Part shown: one piece after another, positions 24,001 to 36,200 of the stretch | Numbering within the stretch: the first letter of the stretch is position 1 | Layout of the letters: every line of letters starts with the position of its first letter | Origin: Phymorhynchus buccinoides | Taxonomy: Eukaryota; Mollusca; Gastropoda; Neogastropoda; Raphitomidae | Assembly (NCBI GenBank): GCA_017654935.2 | Contig: CM065690.1 | Coordinates: 39,437,509 to 39,501,508, forward strand | Direction: 5' to 3' | DNA length: 64,000 nucleotides | Position numbers and translations under genes: made by a program | The notes under the pieces: model-generated | Database searches by the model: none | Told to the model about the DNA's origin: nothing | The model's input: only the letters and a program-made list of their open reading frames with translations

Positions 24001-27000
24001 TTGTCTGGTTCAACGTTGTGACGAGGTAATGGGTTAAAAGGCTAAGTCCCTAGGGAAGACTTTAGAAAAGTTGCCTTTAACCCACTTCTCTAGGGTATGG
24101 GAGATGAGCAACTTTCCCGGCCCCTTTTCATCTAATAAATTTATATTTGTGCCCGGGTTCTGGCTCGTATGGTTGTAAGAAATACAAGTGGTTGAATTGC
24201 TCTAAATGGCAGACAGAGAGAAGTAGGGTTTTACATGAAATTACAAGACTCCCACTCTCATCAGTCTGACCAAAGGGTTCAGGATTATTTGACACTTGTA
24301 TTTTATTTACTCCCAAAATCTGCATAAGATTATGCAACAATAATAATAAAGCAGCTCAATGGCGCCAAAACAAAATATGGATAAAAACACAATGAAATCC
24401 GAAAGGATTCACAAGACTTTTGTCTTTCTATAAGGTTCGCCCCATGCCGGAAGGGTTACTAATTATCTTCGGTGTCCGTAGGAAAGTTCAAATGATTGGC
24501 ACAGTCCGGGGGACTTAGCTGTGGTTGAGTTCCTCCGTAGTGATCGGCGAATGCTGGTGTGGCTGGGCTTGCTCGTCAGATGAGAGTAGCTCCCAGTCGT
24601 TCCGGTTACGGCTTCGCGGGATGGCACGGTTCAAGCGTGGTCTCCTCGCGGATTCTGAGTGCGGGTCGTCTTGGCGACAGTCCCGTCTTGGTGCGTGGTG
24701 GAGTCCGGGATGATCTTCCGGCCCACGATGCCCTGCTGATAATCACAGGAGAAGGTGGATGTAGATCTCTATGGCTTAGAGACAAGGGGCTTCAGTCGGC
24801 AGGGCATTAGTGAATCCCAACCGGCTTGAAGGCTTCCCTTGTACAATAGCACTAATTAATAAATAAACTGAATTTCAGTTAACAAACTGAGATCAGTAAA
24901 ACATAAAAGGTGATCAAGACAACATCACTCTCCATCCAACACCTGGAAAGGAATGGTATCATAAAGTGCAAGATTGCGGCCCATAGGTTTCCTACTAAAA
25001 ATAGTGCAAGATTGCGGCCCATAGGTTTCCTACTAAAAATAGACAAAAGGGTTAGTAGGCATAAACTCCGGTTCTGGTACCAAAAGTGTTCAAGTCAAAA
25101 ACACACACACACACAAATAATCAGTGCACATAAATAGAATAGAATGTTTACCACTTCTTTTCTATAACATATCTATCTACTCCTTATTCATCATTGAACA
25201 TAGGATCTAGATCAAAACTAGAGTCAAACAAACAACCAGTCTCAATCACCAGTCATCAATAAGACTTACTAGGTGGGCTATTCTGGCTGGGAGAGGTGTT
25301 GCTCTAGTCAGTTTCAGCGTCTTGTGTGAAAAACTTTTCCTCACTACGCCAATTATAGCCTTCACTTTCAAACAATGAAAGCCTGCTATTGGTTTATAGC
25401 AGTCGACACGTCACAAGATGCTGTTCTAAATGTACCGAACAATCACGCGCCTATTCCATCCTTATCACATGCCGGACATTCCTAACCTTGAGATTGGAAA
25501 GGCAAAACCGTGTTCAAAGGGAGATAACCTCGGTTGTCACTTTCTTGTGAGGGGGTAGATAGATCTTGCTTCAAAGAGATAATTGCCTTATTCGGCGTTC
25601 TTTAGATGGTGGGTGGCAATTAACGTGGCGGCCGGACAGAGAAATGAAAAGGAGAGAGGGGGGGGGGGGGGGGGGGGGTGTAGATAAGAAATAAAGAAAG
25701 CGGGTCGCGCGGGACACTTACGTCACAAACGTGACTGATTGATTCTTTGTAATTGTTTCATTGTTTTATCATTTATTTAAGTAGAGTTTTGTGTCTTCTC
25801 TTCCTTATTGTAACACCATCCTCATGCCATAGGCACCATGGCCTTGTTTATTATAGGTTCCAAATATAAAGATACATTGCACGCATGTCTCCAGGAGTCC
25901 AGGATTGTGCAGCCTGTGGCGGTCAGAGCTTCCCCAGACAGTCATGCCCTGCCCCCTGAATCCATCGACCATGGTAAGCTGTCTGTCTATCTGTCATATT
26001 GTTTTTGTTTCTTTCACTGTCTAAATGTCTGTGTTCTCTTTTAATTATCCTGCTATAAGATCTTGACTGGTGCTATCTTCTGTCTCATTTCACCATCCTT
26101 TCTGGTTTGGTTTGTGGATGGTGAATAGTTGCATGTACCCATGACAAAACTTCTGCCTTTATTGCATCTAGATGTTATCTCTTTGCAGACCAACGACTGT
26201 TGCTCATGCTTTTTAGTGTGACAGAAAACATCCAAAGCATGTTATATTATATGGATGATTTGGTGTACCATATTTTACGGACTACAAGGCGATACTTTTT
26301 TCCTTAGCTGAGACTCCTGTGCTTTAAAATGTGTTGCGCATAGTGTATGACTAAAATCTGATCAAAGTTGTGAATTCCATTCATATCGTACCTATTGAGA
26401 TGGATTATCAAGCCAAAATTGTGAATGAAGCAAATGTCACATTGACACAGAGAGGGAGGGTGTTGAATCAGGATATGACGTCGCAGCCTCGGTTTCGACA
26501 GCCAAAGACAATAACAATCACGGCGGACATAGGCTACTGGAGCGAAACTCCTCTTTCTTCTTTCCGATTGGGGATGTTAATCCTGCCCCACGCCCAAAGT
26601 CTTCGTTTAGACTGCTATTGGCGCACATGATGCATGCTTTGTGAGTTTGTGTCATCCATTCCACTGGAACAATACAGCCTACTCTCTACCGAATAGTGGA
26701 AGTGCGCAAAATCATTGTAAAAATCTACTCGTGTTTTTCAATTCCAAGTGCTTCATCGTATGGACATCCAGATAGCGGCGAGAGTGTAACTTCTGTTCTG
26801 AAGATTGTTTTGACAGAACTAGGCAAAATACCGACCTCCTTTGTTCGAGTCAAGCTCATGTTTTCGATCTATTTTTTGCTTTTGTTCAATCATTTTGCAT
26901 GCGCCTTAAAATATGTTGCGCCTTGTGTATGTTTAAATTCACTTTTTTGGTGTGTTAAATTCAGGGGGTGCACCTTATATTATAATTAGAAGCACCTTGT

Positions 27001-30000
27001 AGTCCGTAAAATACAGTAATGAGGACAATGACTGAATGAGAGCACTGTTTCTAATATGACATGTGTCATGATGCTTTGTGACGTGAGTGTTGTGTACGCA
27101 ATACATGTTATGATATGTTATTGGATGTGTTTTATGTCATGACATGTGAGTTGTGACATGTCGGGATGGTGGTATACATGTTAATAATGTCATAGCATGC
27201 GTGTTATGTGGTGTAGCTAGCTGTGTCACAGCATGTATGTTGTGTGCTTGAACTTGTCAGTTCAAAGCATGTGTGTTGTTTTAATAGCTGTGTCAAAGAT
27301 GTTTTGCAGCTGGTAAATATCACAGCATGTTGTGCTGTATACGGGGCTCACACTTTTTCACTAATTTCAGCAAAATATATTTTAAAAATCAAGGAATAGA
27401 TAATAGCTTTGTTTTTAAATGGAGAGAAAGGAAAAGGGAGGAATGAAGATCATGAAACACTGCATGTTCTTCAAACTAGCCTGTAATATATATTGATGTC
27501 CCGAGGTCCTGGTCATAGGCCATTGACCTATTAAAATTGAAAATATCCTATTGTGTTCTCTCCTGTAAGGACAAATGTCTGATCAAATTTTTACCACTGG
27601 CACACCTTGTCTTATTGATTTCTGCAAGAGCCAGGACATTGTCCTATTGATTTATCTTGTCTCAGGACAGTTTGTCCTATCACTTTTCGATCCTTATATC
27701 TCTGAACATGCAGACTAATGAGAGTTTCCCATTGATGTTAGTACTGTTATATTCTGGCATATTGCATTGCCTTGACAGACACTGCAACAGTTAAAGAGAT
27801 GTCGGAACTTTCCCAAGATTTCAGTGGTGTTTACTCTATTGCATTCACTTTTCTAGCAACAAGTATTTTCTATTCTTTGTAACCTTCTCTGCCAAGTAAT
27901 TTTTCAAGAGAACTAAAAAGCGATCACCTACTTTACTAAATGCGTTAAGTTAATGGAAATGCACTGATATAACTAAGCTCTAAAAATAGACAAGTACGTA
28001 ATACATCACAGCATGGATGTTATTTGGCTGTACATGTTGTGCGGGCTTCCAGTCAACTCACCCCAGTTGCCAACTCGCCCCAACACACTTGCCCCATGAC
28101 CATCTCGCCCCATTGCCAACTCACCCCATTGCCAACTCGCCTCAATAAATTTCTCATACCACGACCAACTTGCCCCATCAACACAGCACACAACACACTT
28201 GTTAGTTCGACTCTCAGCCATGACAACTGATTTGTGCAAGCAAATTTCTTGACTTGACTCGGATTGACATGAATAAACAAGCTGTGAAAATGCTAAATTG
28301 TGAGTTCTATTTTGACTTGAAAGTTGTAAACTGGTGGATACTGCTAAGTGTAAAATGTCCTTGTGAACATTATTTGATGTAAGGACCTGAACTATTGTCC
28401 TGAGTTCATTAATTTTTTTAAGAAAATGATGGTAAAACGTCATTGAACTAAGAGTGGCTTGAACTGGAAAATTGTATGTGTACAATTAAAATGGTTAAAT
28501 TTAATTCAGACCTATTTCAACGGATAGTTGAGAGAGAGAAGGGGGAGATGAGAGAGAGAGAGGTAAAACATTATTTATTATATACATACACATTGTGTAC
28601 ATGAATAGACTGGGGCGAGTTGGTTTTTGGGGCTTGTTAACAATTGGGGCGAGTTGACTTTGTGGCGGGTTGGTCAATGGGGCGAGTTGGAAATGGGGCG
28701 AGTTGACTGGTACCCGTTGTGCGGCATGCAGTGTTGCAATGTGATGTGGGTTGTGTTGTTTGGCTGTTCACATTGCGGCATGCAGTGTTGTGATGTGACA
28801 TGTGGGTGATGTTGTTTGGCTGTTCACATTGTGGCATGCAGTGTTGCAATGTGATGTGGGTGGTGTTGTTTGGCTGTTCACATTGTGGCATGCAGTGTTG
28901 CGATGTGATGTTTGGCTGTTCACGTTGTGGCATGCAGTGTTGTGATGTGACATGTGGGTGGTGTTGTTTGGCTGTTCACGTTGTGGCATGCAGTGTTGCG
29001 ATGTGATGTGGGTGGTGTTGTTTGGCTGTTCACGTTGTGGCATGCAATGTTGTGATGTGATGTGGGTGGTGTTGTTTGGCTGTTCACGTTGTGGCATGCA
29101 GTGTTGTGATGTGACATGTGGGTGTTGTTGTTTGGCTGCTCACGTTGTGGCATGCAGTGTTGCGATGTGACATGTGGGTGGTGTTGTTTGGCTGTTCACG
29201 TTGTGGCATGCAGTGTTGCGATGTGATATGGGTGGTGTTGTTTGGCTGTTCACGTTGTGGCATGCAGTGTTGCGATGTGATGTGGGTGGTGTTGTTTGGC
29301 TGCTCACGTTGTGGCATGCAGTGTTGCGATGTGACATGTGGGTGGTGTTGTTTGGCTGTTCACGTTGTGGCATGCAGTGTTGCGATGTGACATGGGTGGT
29401 GTGCTTTTTCTGCTTGTCTTCCAGATCCCCCCATGTCTCCGTCGCATGACTCTGGTTCAGATCCACACGCCGACTCCCCCCTCTCTCCCTCCTCCCAGTT
29501 CCCTGCCATGGCCAGTGAGCTGTCGGGCTCAGACAGCCCTGCCCCTGGCTGTAAATATAGCGCTAATATTCAGGGCCGCCCGCGCCCTATCCCAAAAAAG
29601 AGTTCGGCAGGTACATGCCTTTAACCCTCTTGTATTCACATATTTTATAGAAAAGCTTCTTAGTGTTCTGGAGCTTTCACACATTTTTTAGAAAATCTGT
29701 CTTTTGAACCACACATAGCACCATACAATTACCATTGCATCATTGCAAGTGAGGTGGTTCTTCACAGTGTACATTTAACGAGAAAGAACTTTGTTAGTGA
29801 TACTGATAGAAATGCCATCAGAGAGGAAGAGTGGGGGCAAGCTACAGCTGGTTTTGGTCGGCTTGAATACACAGAAGCAATTTCTGGCTGGCTGATATTG
29901 ACCAGAATAAATGCAAGAGGGTTTAACCACTGTAAAATCAAAATCTAGCATTGTAGCAAAGAAAATATGTCTGTTTTCTGCAAATCTACTAGAAATCTTA

Positions 30001-33000
30001 ATTATACCTTATACAACCAACATATCTTTTAACAAAAGTTTCATTATAATATTATATTGCCTTTTTTTCATGCTCTCTCCCATTATCAACAAAAAAGAAA
30101 TATTAAAATCTTAATTATACCTTATACAACCAACATCTCTTTTAACAAAAATGTCATTATAATATTGTATTGCATTTTTTTCATGCTCTCTCCCATTATC
30201 AACAAAGTCTGTTTTCTGCAAATCTAATGGTTATCTTAATGGTATCTTATACAATAAACGTCTCACTTTGTGCAAAAAGTTTCACCATAGACTGTTTTCT
30301 CATGCACCATGTCACTATTATCTCTTTCATCCTACACAGTAGGCAAGGGGGGGAAAAGTGAGTGCCTGACAATATTTTCTCTGCTATCTCACTGGATAGA
30401 AAAAGGGGATAGGCGGTGGTTGCTTGTGTATGTTTTCGGCTGTCTTGTGCTGTACGCCTCTGTACGTGCTCAATTTTATGGGAAAATAAAAGAGAAGTTG
30501 AATGTGTGCAATTCATTTGTATGGTTTCGCACGTGTGAAGTATTGGTGGCTAGAGCACTGTTGACATGTCTTGTTTGTTGTGGTGATGGTAATGGTGGTT
30601 GTAGTTGTTGCTAAAGTTTAGTTATAATTGAAGCACATTTGATGGGATGTTATGTAGTTGATTTTGTTAATACGTTATCGTAATTGATTTGTCCTTCAAC
30701 TTCAACTTCAACTTTGTTTTATTTTGTCCACATACGAGGATAATTTTCTTGCAGACACGTCACACACATACACAAGAAACCAAATGACTAAACTACTGTT
30801 GGCATTGTACAATCACTGATGATTGCTTTGCTGTTAACATTGTAAAATCATTGATGATTGTCTTAACCCTTTCGCCGCCAGCCATTTTTCAGCTAAAAAA
30901 TACCATTAAACTTACCTGGGTAGAGAAAAAAAAATAATGCAATATTGTGAATCCCTCTGTGACATGTATAACATTAGGCCTTACCTTACCTCCCAAAATT
31001 ATGAAAATAGGGTCTTCAGATAACAGGCCCTGGTTTGATGCTTTTTAGCGACATGGGTGTTAAACCATTGTGGTGCAAAAATGCGACATTGGCGGTGAAA
31101 GGGTTAATCTTTACTATTGATGTTGTACTGATTGTCTTCTGGTTTTTTAAAAATTTCATGTTGTACTGTTTATATTGATTTTTCATCATTATATTAATCT
31201 TTACTATTGATGTTATACAGTCATTGATGAATGTCGTACTGGTTTTGTTGTTGTTTTTATGTCATACTGCTTATATTGATTTTTCATCAATGATTGCCTT
31301 AGCCCATATATAGTATAATTTTTTTTATTTTGACCTAGTAATATTTTGACAAATTGTCTAGACCAATGCATTGTACAATCATTGATGACTGACTTATTGT
31401 GCATGCACATTGCACCATCGCCGATTTTCACATTGTCATGGTTTCTACCCATGGTCATTTTTTCCCCCCTTGTCAACAGTGTCCTTGGTGACGCGGGGTC
31501 AGCTCCAGCCCCCTCCAGCGGGCAGCCAGGGTGGGGGGGAGGAGGGGGGAGCCTCACCGGGGGTGACGGGGAGTGGGGATCCAGCCGCCGCCTCTGTCCT
31601 GCCCTCTCAGGGTCCCCCCACACCCCCTCCACGCCCTCAGATGCACGGGCGCAGCATGTCCGTCGACATGAAAACGGGTAAGGGAATAGGCTCAACTGGT
31701 AGGTGCATGGGTGCTTCTCTTCAGGCTATGTGCCTGAATTCGTGGATGCTCCTTCTTTCAGGATGTCCTGAATTGCAGGATTTTTAAATTGCCTAGAGCC
31801 GGCGTCGCCGGATTATGAGAATTTGAGAAACAACGATTTTCTTACACACACACACAAACTTGTACGATAAAAAGGGCCTATACAAGCATTTGCTATATTC
31901 AAAGGAATGTAGCACTAGTACTAGTCTAGAGGGGTGAAAAAAGAGCAGTAAATGTGTGTGTGTGTGTGCGCTGCTCCTGCACTCCGCCAGGGCCGCCTCC
32001 TTGCAGGATTTTTGAAATTTGCCAGGAGCAGCCATGTGAATTCAGTTTTTTGTGCCCATGCAACCACCTGTCACTGCCCATGCCATGCCTTAGCTTTGTG
32101 CTTTGCTTCAAGGAGAGCCTGTCAAAGCATTTCTTTCCTTCAGCCTTTGGGGGGGGGTGGGGCTCCCCAGGGGGGGGGGGGGGGGGGGGGGCTGGGGGGC
32201 TCCCCACTCACTCACTCACTCACACACACCACACTCGCTCCTCATCAGTGATGCTGCTCATGTCCCCACCAGAGTCTGTAAGTGACTAGGCGGCCTCTAG
32301 GCCTCTGCTTTACAGGTTTTCCAGGATTTTGTAGAGGCACCCATGTAGATGAGACTGAATGGTGGATGAACTTGAATTTCTACATTCTGAACTATACAGT
32401 TCAATTTAAAGAAATACATTAAAAGTCAGGGCAAGTGCACTGATCATGCTGTTGCTGGGTTAAAAATCTGCACTTTTTTTATTTTAATTTTTATACAGGT
32501 CTATTTTTTTGGTCTGTTTTGTATTTTGTACTTTTCATACAGGCCTAAACTTGTCTCGTTTTTCAAAACTTTTCTCTTTGTAAAAGACTTGGGAATATGG
32601 GTATAAAATCACGTTTTATTGCATTAGTAAAAGGTGGATATGCTTGCAAACACGGGCTCAGGCACATTGATAAAATAGTTGTGATTTTTTTTTTACCATC
32701 TTTTCTTTTGGTGGTTGTTCCAGGTTCCTCTCTCTTGCCACCAGCTGTCCCGCCCAGAGTGCAACCCAAAGATGTAAGAAAATAGTCCAGTCTCTGTGTC
32801 AGGCTATTCTGTCTGTGATGTGGTGGTGTTCTCTCTCTCTCATTTGTTAGTTTCTTGTTGTGTCGAAACTTTAGTTTTTGTAACAAATTAAAACAAAGTC
32901 GATATTGAAACACCCCAAAAAAGATTTAATAACAAAAACAACACAAGCTATGACGTTTCGGGCTCAACCTGTTGTCCAGTAACTTGTTGTGAAGTTTACT

Positions 33001-33253
33001 CAACCCAGCAGTCATCTTCGGTTTTTTAATTTTTGCAGCCGAAATAGTGGACAAGTTCACTTATGATTGCTCCTCACCATTACAACTGTCAATTATCAAT
33101 GGCAATTAAAACATTTTTCAGCATTCAATGTTCTATCTCTCTGTGTGTGGTTAATTTCAGTTTAGCTTTCAATCATATGAAAAATGTCAGCAACTCATTT
33201 CAGAACAAGTTTTAATAGTGAAAACTTTTAAAGTTATGTGATTGATCATTGAG

Positions 33254-33297
<44 letters not shown>

Positions 33298-36200
33298 AGT
33301 ATTCCATTACAGAAGACCCCAGAATGTGGAGCCACTGCTGAGGTAAGGAGCTACACATATTTTCATTTTGTTCTTTTAGTATAGTATCCTTTCCTCTTCT
33401 TATTCATTTAATATGCTGTCCATTCATCATATTTCATGTTTTCTTATTCTTATTTCATACAGTTATTTCTCTACTTTCTCCATCCAACATGCTTTCTGTC
33501 CTCTCTTTTTGTCCACAGTTCTTTTTTATACACTGGTGTCTTTCAATCTTCTCCATCCAACATGCTTTCTGTCCTCTCTTTTTGTCCACAGTTCTTTTTT
33601 ATACACTGGTGTCTTTCAATCTTCTCCATCCAACATGCTTTCTGTCCTCTCTTTTTGTCCACAGTTCTTTTTTATACACTGGTGTCTTTCAATCTTCTCC
33701 ATCCAACATGCTTTCTGTCCTCTCTTTTTGTCCACAGTTCTTTTTTATACACTGGTGTCTTTCAATCTTCTCCATCCAACATGCTTTCTGTCCTCTCTTT
33801 TTGTCCACAGTTCTTTTTTATACACTGGTGTCTTTCAATCTTCTCCATCCAACATGCTTTCTGTCCTCTCTTTTTGTCCACAGTTCTTTTTTATACACTG
33901 GTGTCTTTCAATCTTCTCCATCCAACATGCTTTCTGTCCTCTCTTTTTGTCCACAGTTCTTTTTTATACACTGGTGTCTTTCAATCTTCTCCATCCAACA
34001 TGCTTTCTGTCATCTCTCAATCTTCTCCATCCAACATGCTTTCTGTCATCTCTTCTTTTCCTTGCTTTGCGAGTCAACCATTCCTTCTTTCTTGCATGCA
34101 TGCAGTTGGGTGTGTTTTTTTACCCACCTTTCCAGTCAAAAGACCGTACAGAAAACAGTCTTGATGTGCACGTTGTTAATTAGTGCCAGTTTAGTACTTA
34201 GTGAGCAATTTTGGTGACTAACAGCCTTTGCTACAGTGTGCAACCTATGGTGCATTACAAGCGCATGTTGACTAACTGTGCCAAATTATAGGTTTGTTTG
34301 TTGGATGTTGCTTTTGTATGCTAGGCTTTCAGGAGTTTCATATTTTTGATTGTGTTTGCATTTTTTCCCAGTTGCACGTATTTGTTTAGGGCAAATAATT
34401 TGTTTGTCACATTTTTTAAAGCGTAGATATAGTACAGGTATTTTGTGATTACCCGATAGCATAGTATGAGTGTAAGAGAGTTTCTTCCTCAAGCTGTATT
34501 TAGTCTATACAGACAAACTCCTATTTTACGACCCTCTGTTAAGCGACCACCTCTCATTTGAGACCGGATTTGTTGGCACAGATGCATTTTACTTTGTAAA
34601 CGACTTCCTCTAAAACGCGACTTACGACCGCCATTTTGTTGGTTTTTATGACCGTTGCTGTCGTCTGCATAGACTTCGAGCAAAGGGAAACAACCACGGT
34701 CAAGGGCCTGAAAGCGGAGTCGCTTCCCTTGTAGAAAAGATGGCGGAGAGCGTAGGAAAAGCACGAAAACCACTGACTTTGAAAAAGAAAACCACTGACT
34801 TTGGACGAGAGTGGAGGTGATTAAAAGAAGTCGGCAAAGTGAAACTGTAATATCGATTGCACAATCCTATGGAGTTGGAAAGACCCAAATCCAGTTTTAA
34901 TATGTCATTGTATGTGTGCATGAAGAAGAGAGTATGAACTGTGCTGAACTTTTTCTTTCTACGGCTGCCAGTGAAAACCTCCGTCATACGACCCCTCCAA
35001 TTTACGACCGATTTTTCCGGACATTTTGGAAGTCTTAAAATAGAGGTTTGTCTGTATCAAAATGTGTTACATTGCAAACATAAAAGGTGTTACATTGATG
35101 TGGATTGGGATGGAAATGCCTAGTCTGTTGTAAAGATGTGTGTTGTGTGGTGTAAAAATGTGTTTAGCGATGTAAAGATGTATGGTGAACTGTAAAAATG
35201 TACAGTGTAGTGCAAACGTGTATGATGTGATGTAAAGGTATGGGAATTGTGATGTCTCTAAAGATGTTTGTGAGGTGTAAAGATGTGTCTAAAGATGCAT
35301 GGTATGCTGTAAGTATATATACTGTGGTGTAAAGATGCAAGATATGTTGTAAAAAAAATTGTGTAAACATGTGGCTCAGTGTGTGAACAACTATGGTATA
35401 TGTGGTGATTCCAGTCAAGGGGTATAGTCCACAGACTTTCACAGACCAGTGTATTGAAACACCGCCGTAGTGCCTCTATGGGCATACTGAAAATGGTGAG
35501 ATCGCTCAGGGTCACCACCACACTTAGCTGCCTTAGCTCATTGCATGTGGGCTTTGGGTGTGGCTTGCTTCACCTTCTGTTGTATGCAGGTTGAAGGGAC
35601 ACACTTTTTTTTTATGGAATTTTTATTTTTTAAGAATTCATATTCAGTGGATTGCATGCAGGTTTTGGAACAATGCACATTATTATTTTGCATGCAGGTG
35701 GTAGGAAAAATCACTGGTTTTGTTTGTTTGTTTCTTTCTTTTTTTGGAGTTTTTTTTTATATGCAAGTTTTGTGAAAATCTGTCATGTATTGCATGAAGG
35801 TTTCTAGGAAACTTCATGGTGTATTGCGCTGAAGTTACTGGAAAACTCCATATTATATGCAGGTTTGAGCATTCATCCACAGTGTATTGCATGCAGGTTT
35901 GAGGAAGACCCCACATGCATGTGTTAGGGACATTGCATTGCAGGCAGTTTTAATGGGCATTCACAGTGTACTAATTGCAATTTATTGCATGCCTCACAGG
36001 AGACAATGCGATGCATTCAGCGGTTGGATGATATTTTATGCGGTTTACCACCATTGTTTTCATACATATTTACGGAAGTTTATTTCTATGCTTCATTCAG
36101 GTTTAAAGGGGTGTGCCACCATACTTAATACAGCTTTACAGATACTTCTTATTTGATGCAGTTGGGTTTTTTGGTGTTTAAAAAAAAAAAGATTTTGCAC

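Noticed and set aside
28723..29424. CRISPR-like array
   Set aside because: Units are contiguous with no unique spacers, and the DNA is from a eukaryote. It is a minisatellite.
28637..29466. Antisense His/Asn/Thr-rich and sense Cys/Gly/Val-rich open frames
   Set aside because: Generated by the 54/56-bp minisatellite; the same happens in the degraded copy at 12.2-12.9 kb.
33413..34217. Three overlapping + strand open frames of about 240-256 codons
   Set aside because: They are the 73-bp satellite read in three frames; 73 is not divisible by three and the unit has no stop. No protein homology.
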